Shown here: piece after piece, positions 14,366 to 21,623 of the stretch | How the letters are laid out: every line of letters begins with the position of its first letter | Position numbering within the stretch: position 1 is the first letter of the stretch | NCBI GenBank assembly: GCA_036001225.1 | Contig: DASYUM010000049.1 | Span: forward strand, 1-25,424 | Length of the DNA: 25,424 nt | Origin: DASYUM01 sp036001225 | GTDB taxonomy: Bacteria > Methylomirabilota > Methylomirabilia > Rokubacteriales > DASRDR01 | Direction: 5' to 3' | Program-made: the position numbers and the translations under genes | Notes under the pieces: generated by a model | Databases searched by the model: none | What the model saw: the letters and a program-made list of their open reading frames with translations, nothing else | What the model was told of the DNA's origin: nothing

Positions 14366-15148
14366 GTGCTCTTCGACACCCACGCCCATCTCCACGACGG
14401 TGAGTTCGAGTCGGATCGGACCGAGGTGCTGGCCCGCGCTCGGACGGCCGGGGTCGGTCGCTTCCTCGCGGTCGGGACCGACCCCGAGGCGTCGGCGGCC
14501 GCGGTCGCGCTGGCCGGGGCCCAGCCCGACGTCTACGCGGCGGTGGGGATCCATCCGCACGACGCGGCCGCCGCCGACGACGCCGCGCTCGCTCGCATCG
14601 CCGCGCTGGCCCAGGCCCCCAAGGTCGTCGCGGTGGGCGAGATCGGGCTCGACTACTACCGGGACCTTTCCCCGCGGCCGGCCCAGGCCCGGGCCCTCCG
14701 CGCCCAGCTCGTCCTGGCTCGCGAGCTCGGCAAGCCCGTCCTCCTTCACTGCCGGGAGGCGCACGCCGACCTGCTGGCGGCCGTGGCGGCCGAGGGTGAC
14801 GCCGAGATCGGCGGGATCATGCACTGCTTCTCGGGGGACGTCGCGGTGGCGCGACAGTGCCTCGACCTCGGTCTGCTCATCTCGGTGGCCGGCCCGGTCA
14901 CGTATCCCAACGCGCGGCGTCTGGCCGAGGTCGTCCGGAGCCTCGGCCTCGACCGGCTCGTGCTGGAGACCGATTGTCCGTATCTGCCGCCCCAGCCCTG
15001 GCGCGGGAAGCGGAACGAGCCGGCCTACCTGCCGGTAACCGCCGCGCGGGTCGCCGAGCTGATCGGCGCCCCGCCGGCGATCGTGGCCCAGCGGACCACG
15101 GCCAACGCGTGCGCGCTGCTGAGGATCCCGGCGCCTCTCGCCGCCTGA
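14366..15148 (+). CDS. tatD: TatD family metal-dependent hydrolase/DNase
   Basis: Metal-dependent hydrolase of the TatD/YcfH family, with reported 3'-5' exonuclease or deoxyribonuclease activity. It has 260 residues, the normal length. Metal ligands are visible at DTHAHLH (His6, His8), GEIGLDYY (Glu92), LLHCREA (His128), IMHCFSG (His153) and ETDCPYLPP (Asp203). The GTG at 14366 follows the DUF2914 TAG by 1 nt and gives the invariant opening MLFDTHAHLH, so the start is secure. It belongs to the metG cluster, where tatD commonly sits. Biological substrate is open. Confidence 0.94.
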   Translation: MLFDTHAHLHDGEFESDRTEVLARARTAGVGRFLAVGTDPEASAAAVALAGAQPDVYAAVGIHPHDAAAADDAALARIAALAQAPKVVAVGEIGLDYYRDLSPRPAQARALRAQLVLARELGKPVLLHCREAHADLLAAVAAEGDAEIGGIMHCFSGDVAVARQCLDLGLLISVAGPVTYPNARRLAEVVRSLGLDRLVLETDCPYLPPQPWRGKRNEPAYLPVTAARVAELIGAPPAIVAQRTTANACALLRIPAPLAA

Positions 15149-16095
15149 GGCTCTGGCGGCGGGAGCTCCGCCGCGCCGTCGGGGGCGCGCTGAACATCCT
15201 GACCGCGCGGCTGCTGAACCTTCGGCGCCGCGGGCCGTCCCCCCCGGCCCTCTCGTTCGAGGCCTATCGGGCCCTGGCGGCGCCGACCGCCCTCGACACG
15301 GCCCGCCTGCTCGCCGGTCGCGCCAATGCCGAACGGGCCCGGCTGCTGGAGGCGGCGCTCCGCGCGCGCGGCGCGCCGGTGACGCGGCGCGCTTACCGGA
15401 CCGTCGAGGGCGCGGGGGTCAACCTGTTCGTCGACGTCGGCGCCGGCTCGCGCGTGCTGCTCCTGGCCGGGCACCACGACGCGGTCCCCGGCAGTCCCGG
15501 GGCCAATGACAACGCCGCGGCGGTGGGCATCCTGGTCGGCCTCTGGCAGCGCCTGGCCGCCGATCCGCCGCGCCAGCTGACCGTCCGCCTGGCCTTCTTC
15601 GGCGACGAAGAGCGCGGCATGTTGGGCTCGCGCGTGTATGCCCGGAGCGCGGCCCTCGACGAGCTGGTCGGCGTGGTGAGCCTCGAGCTGTGCGGGATCG
15701 GGGACAGCCTGGCCCTGTGGGACGTGACCCCGGGGGTCGCCGGCACGCCGCTCGTCCGGGGGTGGGTGGCCACGGCCGAGGCACTCGGCTATCGCCGGGA
15801 CGAGAGCTATCACTTGACCGAGCCGGTGCCGTTCTTCGGGAGCGATCACCGCCCCCTCGTTGACCGCGGCGTCCCCGGCGTCGGGCTCACCGTGGTGCCG
15901 ACCGCGGCGGCCGAGGCGCTGCGGGCGTTCATCTACGGCGGCGTGCGGGGAATCCTGGTCGCGCCGGCGCGACGCCCGGCGCCCTTCACGACGTATCACA
16001 CGGCCGACGACGCGCCGGAGACGCTGGAGCCGGCCGCGCTGTCCCGGGTGGAGACGCTCCTGGCGGCGTTCTGTCGCGAGCTCGAGGCCCGTTAG
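15109..16095 (+). CDS. M28 family zinc peptidase
   Basis: Probable aminopeptidase-like zinc peptidase (328 residues). Two-metal ligands in order are GHHDAVPGSPGANDNAAAVG (His122, Asp124 and Asp134), the catalytic pair GDEERG (Glu167, Glu168), Glu193 in SLELCGIGD and a late His in TTYHTADDAPE. This arrangement is that of M28 enzymes. The start is uncertain: the only standard codon upstream of the domain is GTG at 15109, which overlaps tatD by 40 nt. Its basic then hydrophobic N-terminus (RRAVGGALNILTARLLNL) might be a weak membrane or export segment. Its TAG stop is also the first three bases of a dispersed repeat unit. Confidence 0.85.
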   Translation: MRAAEDPGASRRLRLWRRELRRAVGGALNILTARLLNLRRRGPSPPALSFEAYRALAAPTALDTARLLAGRANAERARLLEAALRARGAPVTRRAYRTVEGAGVNLFVDVGAGSRVLLLAGHHDAVPGSPGANDNAAAVGILVGLWQRLAADPPRQLTVRLAFFGDEERGMLGSRVYARSAALDELVGVVSLELCGIGDSLALWDVTPGVAGTPLVRGWVATAEALGYRRDESYHLTEPVPFFGSDHRPLVDRGVPGVGLTVVPTAAAEALRAFIYGGVRGILVAPARRPAPFTTYHTADDAPETLEPAALSRVETLLAAFCRELEAR

Positions 16096-16199
16096 ATTCT
16101 CGGGGGGGTCTCGGAACCCCCCCCGATGCCCCCCCAGGGATTGCGCCGGCAAAAGCCGGCGCTCGGAGCGGAACACCGACCCTTGGCGGTTGGGCAGCG
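16093..16199 (+). repeat. Mosaic hairpin repeat, unit 1 (shares TAG with the peptidase stop codon)
   Basis: The unit starts with TAGATTCTCGG. Hairpin 1 is CGGGGGGG (16101-16108) with CCCCCCCCG (16117-16125). A CCCCCCCAGG core follows, then hairpin 2, GCGCCGGC-AAAA-GCCGGCGC (16143-16162), and then GCTCGGAGCGGAACACCGAC, which recurs near 25390 on the minus strand. No coding potential is supported. Confidence 0.85.
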
Positions 16200-16341
16200 T
16201 TAGATTGTCGGAGGGGGCCTCGACGGCCCCCTCCGAGGCCTCCCCCAGGAAAATTGCGGCGGCGAAGCCGCCGCTCGGAACGGGTCAGCATGCGCTCGGC
16301 GATTCGGCTTCACGCTACGCGTGATTGGGCCGAAGGCCCCC
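16200..16341 (+). repeat. Mosaic hairpin repeat, unit 2 (tandem to unit 1)
   Basis: Begins TAGATTGTCGG 108 bp after the start of unit 1. Hairpin 1 is a perfect 12-bp stem, TCGGAGGGGGCC (16208-16219) with GGCCCCCTCCGA (16225-16236), loop TCGAC. The core CCTCCCCCAGGAAAATT (16239-16255) follows, then hairpin 2, GCGGCGGC-GAA-GCCGCCGC (16256-16274). The tail GGCTTCACGCTACGCG matches the tail of the complete unit in the 25131-25424 array. Together units 1 and 2 fill the gap between the convergent peptidase and DUF2007 genes. Confidence 0.85.
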
Positions 16342-16617
16342 CTAGGGCGGGTCGGGGTCGAGGCGGGCGAGGAGCCGGCGGCTTTCGGCGACCGCGGCCT
16401 GGGGGACCAGGATCCGCACCTCGCCCTGGTCGCCGACCGTGAACGGGTGGACGGACTGGGCGACGTGGGTACGCAGGAGGACCTGGATGCCGTACGCCTC
16501 GAGCAGGCTCCTGACGACGAGCGCCTCCGCCTGGTCACGCGCGCGCGTCACCTCCTCGAACTCGACCGGGCCGGGCTCGGGGGAGGGCCGGCGGAACGGG
16601 ATCACGCGCCCACTCAT
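16342..16617 (-). CDS. DUF2007-like putative signal-transducing protein
   Basis: A 91-residue protein of no established function. The segment RDQAEALVVRSLLEAYGIQV (27-46) followed by VRILVPQAAVAESRRLLARL matches the DUF2007 pattern: an Ala/Glu helix ending in a Gly-Ile turn, then a strand and a Pro-anchored helix, giving a small ferredoxin-like fold. The start at 16617 lies 6 nt after an extended -10, TGCTAGCAT, so the message is predicted to begin at or next to the ATG. Its TAG stop is followed by GGGGGGCC, echoing the start of the repeat units. It is divergent from the oxidoreductase gene. Confidence 0.72.
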   Translation of the reverse strand: MSGRVIPFRRPSPEPGPVEFEEVTRARDQAEALVVRSLLEAYGIQVLLRTHVAQSVHPFTVGDQGEVRILVPQAAVAESRRLLARLDPDPP

Positions 16618-16623
16618 GGCCTC

Positions 16624-16632
16624 ATGCTAGCA
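16624..16632 (-). promoter_or_regulatory. Extended -10 element of the DUF2007 gene
   Basis: The reverse strand reads TGCTAGCAT. Only 6 nt separate it from the ATG at 16617, which places the expected transcription start on the start codon itself. It closely resembles the tmk element TGCTAGCCT. Confidence 0.55.
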
Positions 16633-16684
16633 GGACCGGCAAGCCCGGGCAACGCGGCGGCTCGCGACGCCGCGGCGGCTCGCG

Positions 16685-16690
16685 TAGGAT
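16685..16690 (+). promoter_or_regulatory. -10 element of the oxidoreductase gene
   Basis: TAGGAT ends 8 nt before the ATG at 16699. There is no TGn extension and no clear -35, and no Shine-Dalgarno site. It was called mainly because spacing and form match the other near-leaderless promoters in the window. Confidence 0.4.
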
Positions 16691-16698
16691 AGGGCGCC

Positions 16699-17643
16699 AT
16701 GGACACGCTCCGGGTCGGCGTCCTGGGCGCCGGCGCCATCGCCTGCGAGATCCACCTGCCGATTCTCCGCCGTCTCGCCGCCGTCGAGGTCGTCGGGGTG
16801 GCCGACCCGCGGCCGACCGGCCGCGAGGCCGCCCGGGTCTTCGGCCTGCCGGTCTTCGAGAGCGCGGAGGTGCTGCTCGACACCGCGCGCCCCGACTGCG
16901 TCTTCGTGCTCACGCCCAAGGAGACCCATCCCGGGCTCGCCCAGGCTTGCCTGGCCCGCGGGCTCGACGTCTTCTGCGAGAAGCCGCTGGCGATGCGCCT
17001 GGCCGACGCCGAGGCGACGGTCGCCGCGGCGGCGCGGGCCGGCCGGCTCCTGATGGTGGGCTTCAACCGGCGCTTCGCCCCCGTCTACGAGCGCGCCCAC
17101 GCCGCCTTCCGCCAGCGGCAGCTCGATGTCTGCCTGGCGATGAAGAACCGCCCGGGGACCGAGTACCGGGCCAGCCTCGAAAATGCCATTCACATGGTGG
17201 ATCTCCTGCGCTGGTTCTGCGGCGAGGCGGTCCACGTCACGGCCGAGACCCAGCACCAGGGGGATCCCTACGTGGAGACCTCGCTGGTCGGGACGATCCG
17301 CTTCGCGTCGGGCGCGCTCGGCTGCCTCGTTGCCAATCGAAGTACCTCGCACTGGGTGGAGCGGCTGGAGTGCTACGGGAGCGGCTGGTCGGCCGTCGTC
17401 GGCAGCCCGGACTGGGTTCGCATCGGCCACGACGGCGTGGAAGAGCTGACGGAAATGACCCCGCAGGCCATGGGCTGGGCCGCGGTCGCCGACAAGATGG
17501 GCTTCCGCCAGGAGGTCGAGCACTTCCTGGCCTGCGTGCGCGACCGGAGCGAGCCGCGGACCTCGGGCCCGGCGGTCCTCGGCACCCACCGGCTGATGCA
17601 CGACCTGCTGGTCGCGGCGGGCCTGCCGGGTCTCGACGTCTGA
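16699..17643 (+). CDS. Gfo/Idh/MocA family NAD(P)-dependent oxidoreductase
   Basis: Sugar- or polyol-type dehydrogenase of unknown substrate (314 residues). The Rossmann fold opens with RVGVLGAGAIA (5-15). The family signature CEKPLA is at 93-98 (Glu94-Lys95-Pro96), and the substrate-side residues His165 and Asp168 sit in ENAIHMVDLLRW. The C-terminal beta-sheet domain includes SLVGTIRFASGALGCLVANR. It is transcribed alone, divergent from the DUF2007 gene and convergent with the carbonic-anhydrase-like gene, whose stop is 2 nt away. The neighbours give no clue to its pathway. Confidence 0.9.
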   Translation: MDTLRVGVLGAGAIACEIHLPILRRLAAVEVVGVADPRPTGREAARVFGLPVFESAEVLLDTARPDCVFVLTPKETHPGLAQACLARGLDVFCEKPLAMRLADAEATVAAAARAGRLLMVGFNRRFAPVYERAHAAFRQRQLDVCLAMKNRPGTEYRASLENAIHMVDLLRWFCGEAVHVTAETQHQGDPYVETSLVGTIRFASGALGCLVANRSTSHWVERLECYGSGWSAVVGSPDWVRIGHDGVEELTEMTPQAMGWAAVADKMGFRQEVEHFLACVRDRSEPRTSGPAVLGTHRLMHDLLVAAGLPGLDV

Positions 17644-17645
17644 CG

Positions 17646-18176
17646 CTAGTCGGTGACGGGCGCGACTCCGAGCCGGTGGCGGCGAGCCAGCGCCTGGTAG
17701 ACCTGCGGGTTCACCTGCACCCACCGCTCGGCGGCCGTTCCGGCCAGCGGCCCCTTGATCCCGGCCGGGACGCCGGCGACCAGGACGCCACCGGGTACCT
17801 GCGTTCCGGGCGGCACCACGGCGCCGGCCGCCACCAGGCTTCGCGCCCCGATCCGGGCGCCGTCGAGGACGACGGCGCCGTTGCCGATGAGGCACTCCTC
17901 CTCCAGCACCGCCGCGTGGATGACGCAGCCGTGGGCCACCGTCACGCCGGGTCCGATCTCGGCCCCGCCGGTCGGGGTCGTGTGAACGACGGCGCCGTCC
18001 TGGACGTTGGCGCCGGCCCGCACGACGATGGGCGAAAAGTCGCCGCGCAGCACCGCGCCGTACCAGACGGAGGCGGCCGCCTCGACGGTGACGTCGCCGA
18101 CCAGGGTGGCGGTGGGGGCGATGAACGCCTCGGGGTGGACGCGGGGGCGGCGGCCTTCGAAGCTGTAGAGGAGCAT
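17646..18176 (-). CDS. Gamma-carbonic-anhydrase-like (left-handed beta-helix) protein
   Basis: Hexapeptide-repeat protein of the gamma-CA/YrdA family; it may hydrate CO2 or act on another small substrate (176 residues). Zinc-ligand histidines are seen at 65 (GAVVHTT), 82 (VAHGC) and 87 (VIHAAV), with the 17 and 5 residue spacings of this family. LRGDFSPI (43-50) and NVQDGAV (57-63) are the other conserved loops. The isoleucine/valine hexapeptide ladder runs about 12-140. The ATG at 18176 has a good GGAGG site (CCGGAGGCACC). It is last in a four-gene operon, 20 nt after the S58 peptidase. Confidence 0.9.
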   Translation of the reverse strand: MLLYSFEGRRPRVHPEAFIAPTATLVGDVTVEAAASVWYGAVLRGDFSPIVVRAGANVQDGAVVHTTPTGGAEIGPGVTVAHGCVIHAAVLEEECLIGNGAVVLDGARIGARSLVAAGAVVPPGTQVPGGVLVAGVPAGIKGPLAGTAAERWVQVNPQVYQALARRHRLGVAPVTD

Positions 18177-18196
18177 GGTGCCTCCGGGGTCTGGGG

Positions 18197-19165
18197 CTAG
18201 GGGGAGGCGAGGTCGCAAGCCGCCGGGAGCCCGCCGAGGCTGGTCGCCGCGCGCACGGCGCGAACCACCGCCTCGGCGACACAGTCGGCCGCGGCCAGGC
18301 CGAGGGCGTCCCGCGAGCCAGCGGCGGCGCCGGTCGAGAGGCAGAAGAGCGTGTCGCCGTCGAGCGTCGTGTGGGGCGGCGACAGGACGGCGGCCAGCCC
18401 CAGGTGGGCGAGGCCGGCCAGCCGCGTGGCCTCGGCCTTGGTGAGCCGGGCGTCGGTCGCGACCGCGCCGATCGTGGTGGCCGTGCCGCGGAGCCCGCTG
18501 AGGGTGGCGCCGGCGCGCAGGGCCCGGGCCGAATCCACCAGGCGGCGGCCGTCGGGGGCGTCGCGGGCGCCGGCGATGAGCGCCCCGGTCGCCGGATCGC
18601 GAACGTCGCCCACCGCGTTCACCGCCACCACGGCGCCGACGGTGGCGCCCCCGACCCGCCGGCTCGCGGTGCCGAGCCCGCCCATCGTCGCCCGCGCGAG
18701 CCCGAAGACCTTGCCGACCGAGGCCCCGGTCCCGGCGCCGACCGACCCTTCGGTTACCGGTCCCGCCGTCGCCGCCGCGGCCGCCCGCCGCCCCATCGCG
18801 CGGTCCGGGCGTGCCCGAGGATCACCCAGCCCCAGGTCGTAGAGGATCGCCCCCGCGACCAGGGGAACGACACCGCGGGGCGTGACGAAGCCCACACCCT
18901 GGGTCTCCAGGTGGGCCATGACGCCGAAGACGGCCTCGAGGCCGAAGGCGCTCCCGCCGGCGAGGACGACGCCGTGGATCTGCTCCACCAGATGGCGCGG
19001 GTCGAGCAATTCGAGGCCGGCCACCCCCGCGGCCCAGCCGCGGACCTCGACGCCGGCGACGGCGCCACCGGGACAGAGGATCGCGGTGCACCCGGTGAGG
19101 CCGGCGGAGTCGGTCGCGTGGCCGACGAGCAGGCCGGGGACGTCGGTGATGCCGCCGGCCGTCAC
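18197..19165 (-). CDS. P1 family (S58, DmpA/NylC-like) peptidase
   Basis: N-terminal-nucleophile amidohydrolase family that self-cleaves into two chains; members include L-aminopeptidase D-Ala-esterase DmpA and nylon oligomer hydrolase NylC (322 residues). The start GGITDVPGLLVGHATD is diagnostic. HGVVLAGGSAFGLEA (64-78), GSVGAGTGASVGK (140-152) and TTIGAVATDARLTKAE follow. The expected cleavage site lies before Thr230; here the residue before it is Ala229, where NylC-type enzymes have Asn. The late PPHTTLDGDTLFCLSTG block is also typical. The GTG at 19165 overlaps the TGA of the 405-residue protein (GTGA). Substrate unknown. Confidence 0.88.
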   Translation of the reverse strand: MTAGGITDVPGLLVGHATDSAGLTGCTAILCPGGAVAGVEVRGWAAGVAGLELLDPRHLVEQIHGVVLAGGSAFGLEAVFGVMAHLETQGVGFVTPRGVVPLVAGAILYDLGLGDPRARPDRAMGRRAAAAATAGPVTEGSVGAGTGASVGKVFGLARATMGGLGTASRRVGGATVGAVVAVNAVGDVRDPATGALIAGARDAPDGRRLVDSARALRAGATLSGLRGTATTIGAVATDARLTKAEATRLAGLAHLGLAAVLSPPHTTLDGDTLFCLSTGAAAGSRDALGLAAADCVAEAVVRAVRAATSLGGLPAACDLASP

Positions 19166-20379
19166 GCGACCGGCGCTGCGCGGGGCGGGCGCGGGATCCG
19201 GCGCACCTGCTCGGCGGGGACGCGCCCGAGAGCCACCTCGCCGGCGACTTCCAGGCTGCGCTCCACCAGGGCGCGCACGAAGGGGATGCGGTGCGCGGGC
19301 CGGGCGGGGTCGGCGAGGGCGCGCGCGGCGGCGACGGCGAGCCGCGCCGCGGCCGCGCGACCGGTCTCGAGAAGGATCCACGCCTGCTCTTCGAGCCGCC
19401 GCTGCCAGCGCTGACGGGCCTCGGGCCCGAACTGCGCCTCGATGACGCCCTCGATGACCGCGGCTCGTCGTTCGGCCTTCACCTGATCGCTGACGACCAG
19501 GCGGCTTTCCTTCGCCTGGAGCAGTTCGAGGGCCTCGGCCTGGACGGCCGGCGGATCGAGGAACCAGCCGGCCAGCTCGGGCAGGGCGAGCAGCTCCGCC
19601 GAGCGCTCCAGGAGCGACGGGTCGTCGGCGACGCTCCGAGCGGGGATGTGGTCGTAGACCGGCGGCGTGGCCTCCACCGGCGGCGGAAGCGTCGAGCGCC
19701 AGCGGGCGAGGTTCCCCGGGAGCGGCGTCCCCGCGGCCTCGAGGCGCCCGGCGGCCTCGGCGAGGAGATGGAGCGCCCACCCCGGCGGCAGGCCGACCCA
19801 GGGCAGCGCGCTCTCCCCGCGGATGGCCCGCAACCGCTCCTCGAGCCGCTTCTTCGCGATGGGGCCGGCCGCGAAGTCGAGGAGGCCCACCGTGTCGTTG
19901 ACGATCGCGGAGAGGAGGGTCCGCTCGCCGAGGGGCCCTTCCAGGACGACCCAACAGCCGCGGGAGCCGGTGCCGTCGAGGGCCGAGGCCCACGCCTCGC
20001 GGGGCACGGGCGCGGCAGGGGCCGGCCGGGCCGGCGCGGGGCCGGCGGGCGGCGTGACCCCAGCCTGGCGGAGCCGGTAGAGGGCCCGGCGGATCGCCGT
20101 GCGGACGGCTTTGCTCGACGCCTGTGGCTCCGCCGCCGCCAGGGCGGCGGCCGACGCCGCGTCCGGCAGGGTGGCGAGGGCGTGGGCGGCGGCGATGGCC
20201 CAGTCGGGCCGAGCGGCGAGACAGCGGCGGAGGAGGGGGAGCGCCGTGAGCCCATGCTGGCGGGCCAGCAGCCGGAGGGCGTCGGCGAGCTCCGCGCTCG
20301 GAATGGTGGTGAGCGCGGCGGCCAGCGCCTCGTCGCCGGGGTCCTCGCCGACGAGGGCCTCGAGAAGCGCGGCTACCAT
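19162..20379 (-). CDS. Uncharacterised 405-residue protein with HEAT-like N-terminal helices
   Basis: I do not recognise this family with confidence. Residues about 1-105 are alpha-helical with HEAT-like repeats (LTALPLLRRCLAARPDWAIA, then AAHALATLPDAASAAALAAA, ending IRRALYRLRQAGV). A Pro/Ala-rich linker covers 109-127. The remainder (128-405) is a mixed domain with GCWVVLEGPLGERTLLSAIV and a C-terminal charged helical region rich in Glu/Arg/Ala. No signal peptide, membrane segment or known catalytic motif is visible. The ATG at 20379 overlaps the upstream gene's TAG by 7 nt (ATGGTAG), so the two are translationally coupled and probably act together. Confidence 0.75.
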   Translation of the reverse strand: MVAALLEALVGEDPGDEALAAALTTIPSAELADALRLLARQHGLTALPLLRRCLAARPDWAIAAAHALATLPDAASAAALAAAEPQASSKAVRTAIRRALYRLRQAGVTPPAGPAPARPAPAAPVPREAWASALDGTGSRGCWVVLEGPLGERTLLSAIVNDTVGLLDFAAGPIAKKRLEERLRAIRGESALPWVGLPPGWALHLLAEAAGRLEAAGTPLPGNLARWRSTLPPPVEATPPVYDHIPARSVADDPSLLERSAELLALPELAGWFLDPPAVQAEALELLQAKESRLVVSDQVKAERRAAVIEGVIEAQFGPEARQRWQRRLEEQAWILLETGRAAAARLAVAAARALADPARPAHRIPFVRALVERSLEVAGEVALGRVPAEQVRRIPRPPRAAPVA

Positions 20380-20927
20380 TCGGTGAGCAGGCGCAACCCG
20401 GGCTGCCAGGCCGCCGGCGCGTCGGCCGGGCGGAGGTACACGCGCTTCATGTACTGGAGCGCGCTCGCGTAGCCTTCGAACCGGGCGGCGAGGGCGGCGA
20501 ACAGCCGGGCGTCCGGCTTGAGGGCCGAGCGCTCGAAGTCGGCGACGACCTGGTAGGCGCGCCGGCCCTCCCGCACGTAGAAGCCTGTACTGGCGCGCCG
20601 CTCCACGTGCTCGCGGAAGAGGCCAGTCATGAACAGCGTGTAGTCGCCGATGTGCTGGCGGACCTCGCGCTCGCGGAAGGGGTCGAAGCCAGGGTCGTCG
20701 AACGTCCAGACGCGCTCGCCCTCGAGAAGCATCTCCACGACCGTCTCCAGCCGCTGGCCAGCGGCGCCCCGGAGTGCATAGAGCTGGTCGGTGCGCGCGA
20801 AGCGCGCCAGCAGGCTGGCCAGGTAGTCGGCGACCGGCTCGCCGCTCATCCACAGATCCTCGAGGCTCCGTCGTACCAGGCGGTCGAAGAACCGCTTGAG
20901 GCTGGGGGCGACCGGCGATTCCGCCAT
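20373..20927 (-). CDS. Uncharacterised 184-residue protein
   Basis: Not recognised. It is mostly alpha-helical and soluble, without signal peptide or membrane segment. Visible features are an N-terminal helix SLKRFFDRLVRRSLEDLW, an aromatic stretch DDPGFDPFREREVRQHIGDY (77-96), FMTGLFREHVERR and YASALQYMKRVYL near the C-terminus. The length and spread of conserved-looking aromatic and charged residues suggest a real enzyme or adaptor. It is the first gene of a four-gene operon, with a -10 box TATAGT 12 nt upstream. The start at 20927 was chosen over an earlier in-frame start that would run through the promoter. Confidence 0.75.
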   Translation of the reverse strand: MAESPVAPSLKRFFDRLVRRSLEDLWMSGEPVADYLASLLARFARTDQLYALRGAAGQRLETVVEMLLEGERVWTFDDPGFDPFREREVRQHIGDYTLFMTGLFREHVERRASTGFYVREGRRAYQVVADFERSALKPDARLFAALAARFEGYASALQYMKRVYLRPADAPAAWQPGLRLLTEW

Positions 20928-20939
20928 CGCTGGCCTCTC

Positions 20940-20945
20940 ACTATA
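20940..20945 (-). promoter_or_regulatory. -10 element of the four-gene minus-strand operon
   Basis: The reverse strand reads TATAGT, 5 of 6 matches to the consensus, 12 nt before the ATG at 20927. The predicted leader is only about 5-6 nt. The divergent promoter at 21009 shares the same 106-bp gap. Confidence 0.5.
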
Positions 20946-21008
20946 CCGCAGCCGGTGGGGGGCGCCAAGGTTCGGCGAATTTCCTTGGGGTCGCCGCGCG
21001 GCGCTCCG

Positions 21009-21014
21009 TAGAAT
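21009..21014 (+). promoter_or_regulatory. -10 element of the membrane coiled-coil gene
   Basis: TAGAAT lies 19 nt before the ATG at 21034, with a possible -35 TTGGGG (20985-20990) at 18-bp spacing. A GGGGAGG Shine-Dalgarno site sits between, so this is a conventional leadered promoter. Confidence 0.5.
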
Positions 21015-21033
21015 CGGCGGCGGGGAGGTGCCC

Positions 21034-21468
21034 ATGACGATGATCCAGCAGGAGCTGAAGGCGCCGACACCCGAGGAGGAGCTCGACGAGCTCTACGAGG
21101 AGGAGCCCCGGCGCCGGCCGTGGGGTGCCATCCTGAGCGTCGTGCTCGCCCTCGCCGTGATCTTCGTCGGCTATCAGTGGCAGCAGGCCGCCGGCCGCGA
21201 GCACACCCTCCGCTCCCAGGTCCACGCGCTGCGGGCGGACGGCGAGACCCTTCGCTTGCGCGCCGACGAGGCTCAGCGTGAGGTCGATGCCCTCCAGAAG
21301 AAAGTGGCCGCGCTCGGCGCCGAGAGAAGCGCGCTGGTCGAGCGGGTGGTGGCCCTCGAGCGGGCGGCCCAGGAGCGGGCGGTGGCGGTCCGGGCCGCCG
21401 AGCAGCGCAGCGCGGCCGCGCGCGAGAAGGCCCGCGCGACGCCTGTCAGCGCGAAGAGAGCTCGCTAG
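21034..21468 (+). CDS. Small single-pass membrane coiled-coil protein
   Basis: A 144-residue protein of unknown function. An acidic N-terminus (residues 10-25, PTPEEELDELYEEEP) is followed by a basic patch RRRPW and one membrane segment at about 31-48 (GAILSVVLALAVIFVGY). Residues 53-135 then form a long charged coiled coil with heptad leucines/valines (LRLRADEAQREVDALQKKVA). The tail is Lys/Arg/Ala-rich. The shape recalls cell-division or envelope coiled-coil proteins, but no family is recognised. The ATG at 21034 follows GGGGAGG. Its TAG stop doubles as the start of a dispersed repeat unit. Confidence 0.78.
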   Translation: MTMIQQELKAPTPEEELDELYEEEPRRRPWGAILSVVLALAVIFVGYQWQQAAGREHTLRSQVHALRADGETLRLRADEAQREVDALQKKVAALGAERSALVERVVALERAAQERAVAVRAAEQRSAAAREKARATPVSAKRAR

Positions 21469-21612
21469 TTTCTCGGGGGGGCCTCGACGGTCCCTCTCCG
21501 AGGCCTCCCCCAGGAAAGGCGCGCCGCAGGACGTCGCGGGGCTGGGGCCCCGCCGTCCGAGGTGCGCGAACCCAAAGATCGCGGCGGCAAAAGCCGCCGC
21601 TCGGATCACATC
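21466..21612 (+). repeat. Mosaic hairpin repeat, unit 3, with module A nested inside
   Basis: Starts with the coiled-coil gene's stop as TAGTTTCTCGG, with an imperfect hairpin 1 and the CCTCCCCCAGGAAA core. About 60 bp of module A (21511-21578, matching 13259-13325) are then inserted. Hairpin 2, GCGGCGGC-AAAA-GCCGCCGC (21581-21600), and CTCGGA follow. Compared with unit 2, the module interrupts the core exactly between AGGAAA and hairpin 2. Confidence 0.85.
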
Positions 21613-21623
21613 GTCGAAGGAGG

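Noticed and set aside
16093..16341. CRISPR array or attachment site reading of the tandem repeat
   Set aside because: Units are over 100 bp, contain internal hairpins, and have no short regular repeat-spacer pattern; no cas or integrase gene is present.
16254..16442. Small proteins encoded in the repeat (and similar frames in 25001-25421)
   Set aside because: The frames share residues only because the DNA repeat is shared; stems and tails differ by indels that would shift the frame.
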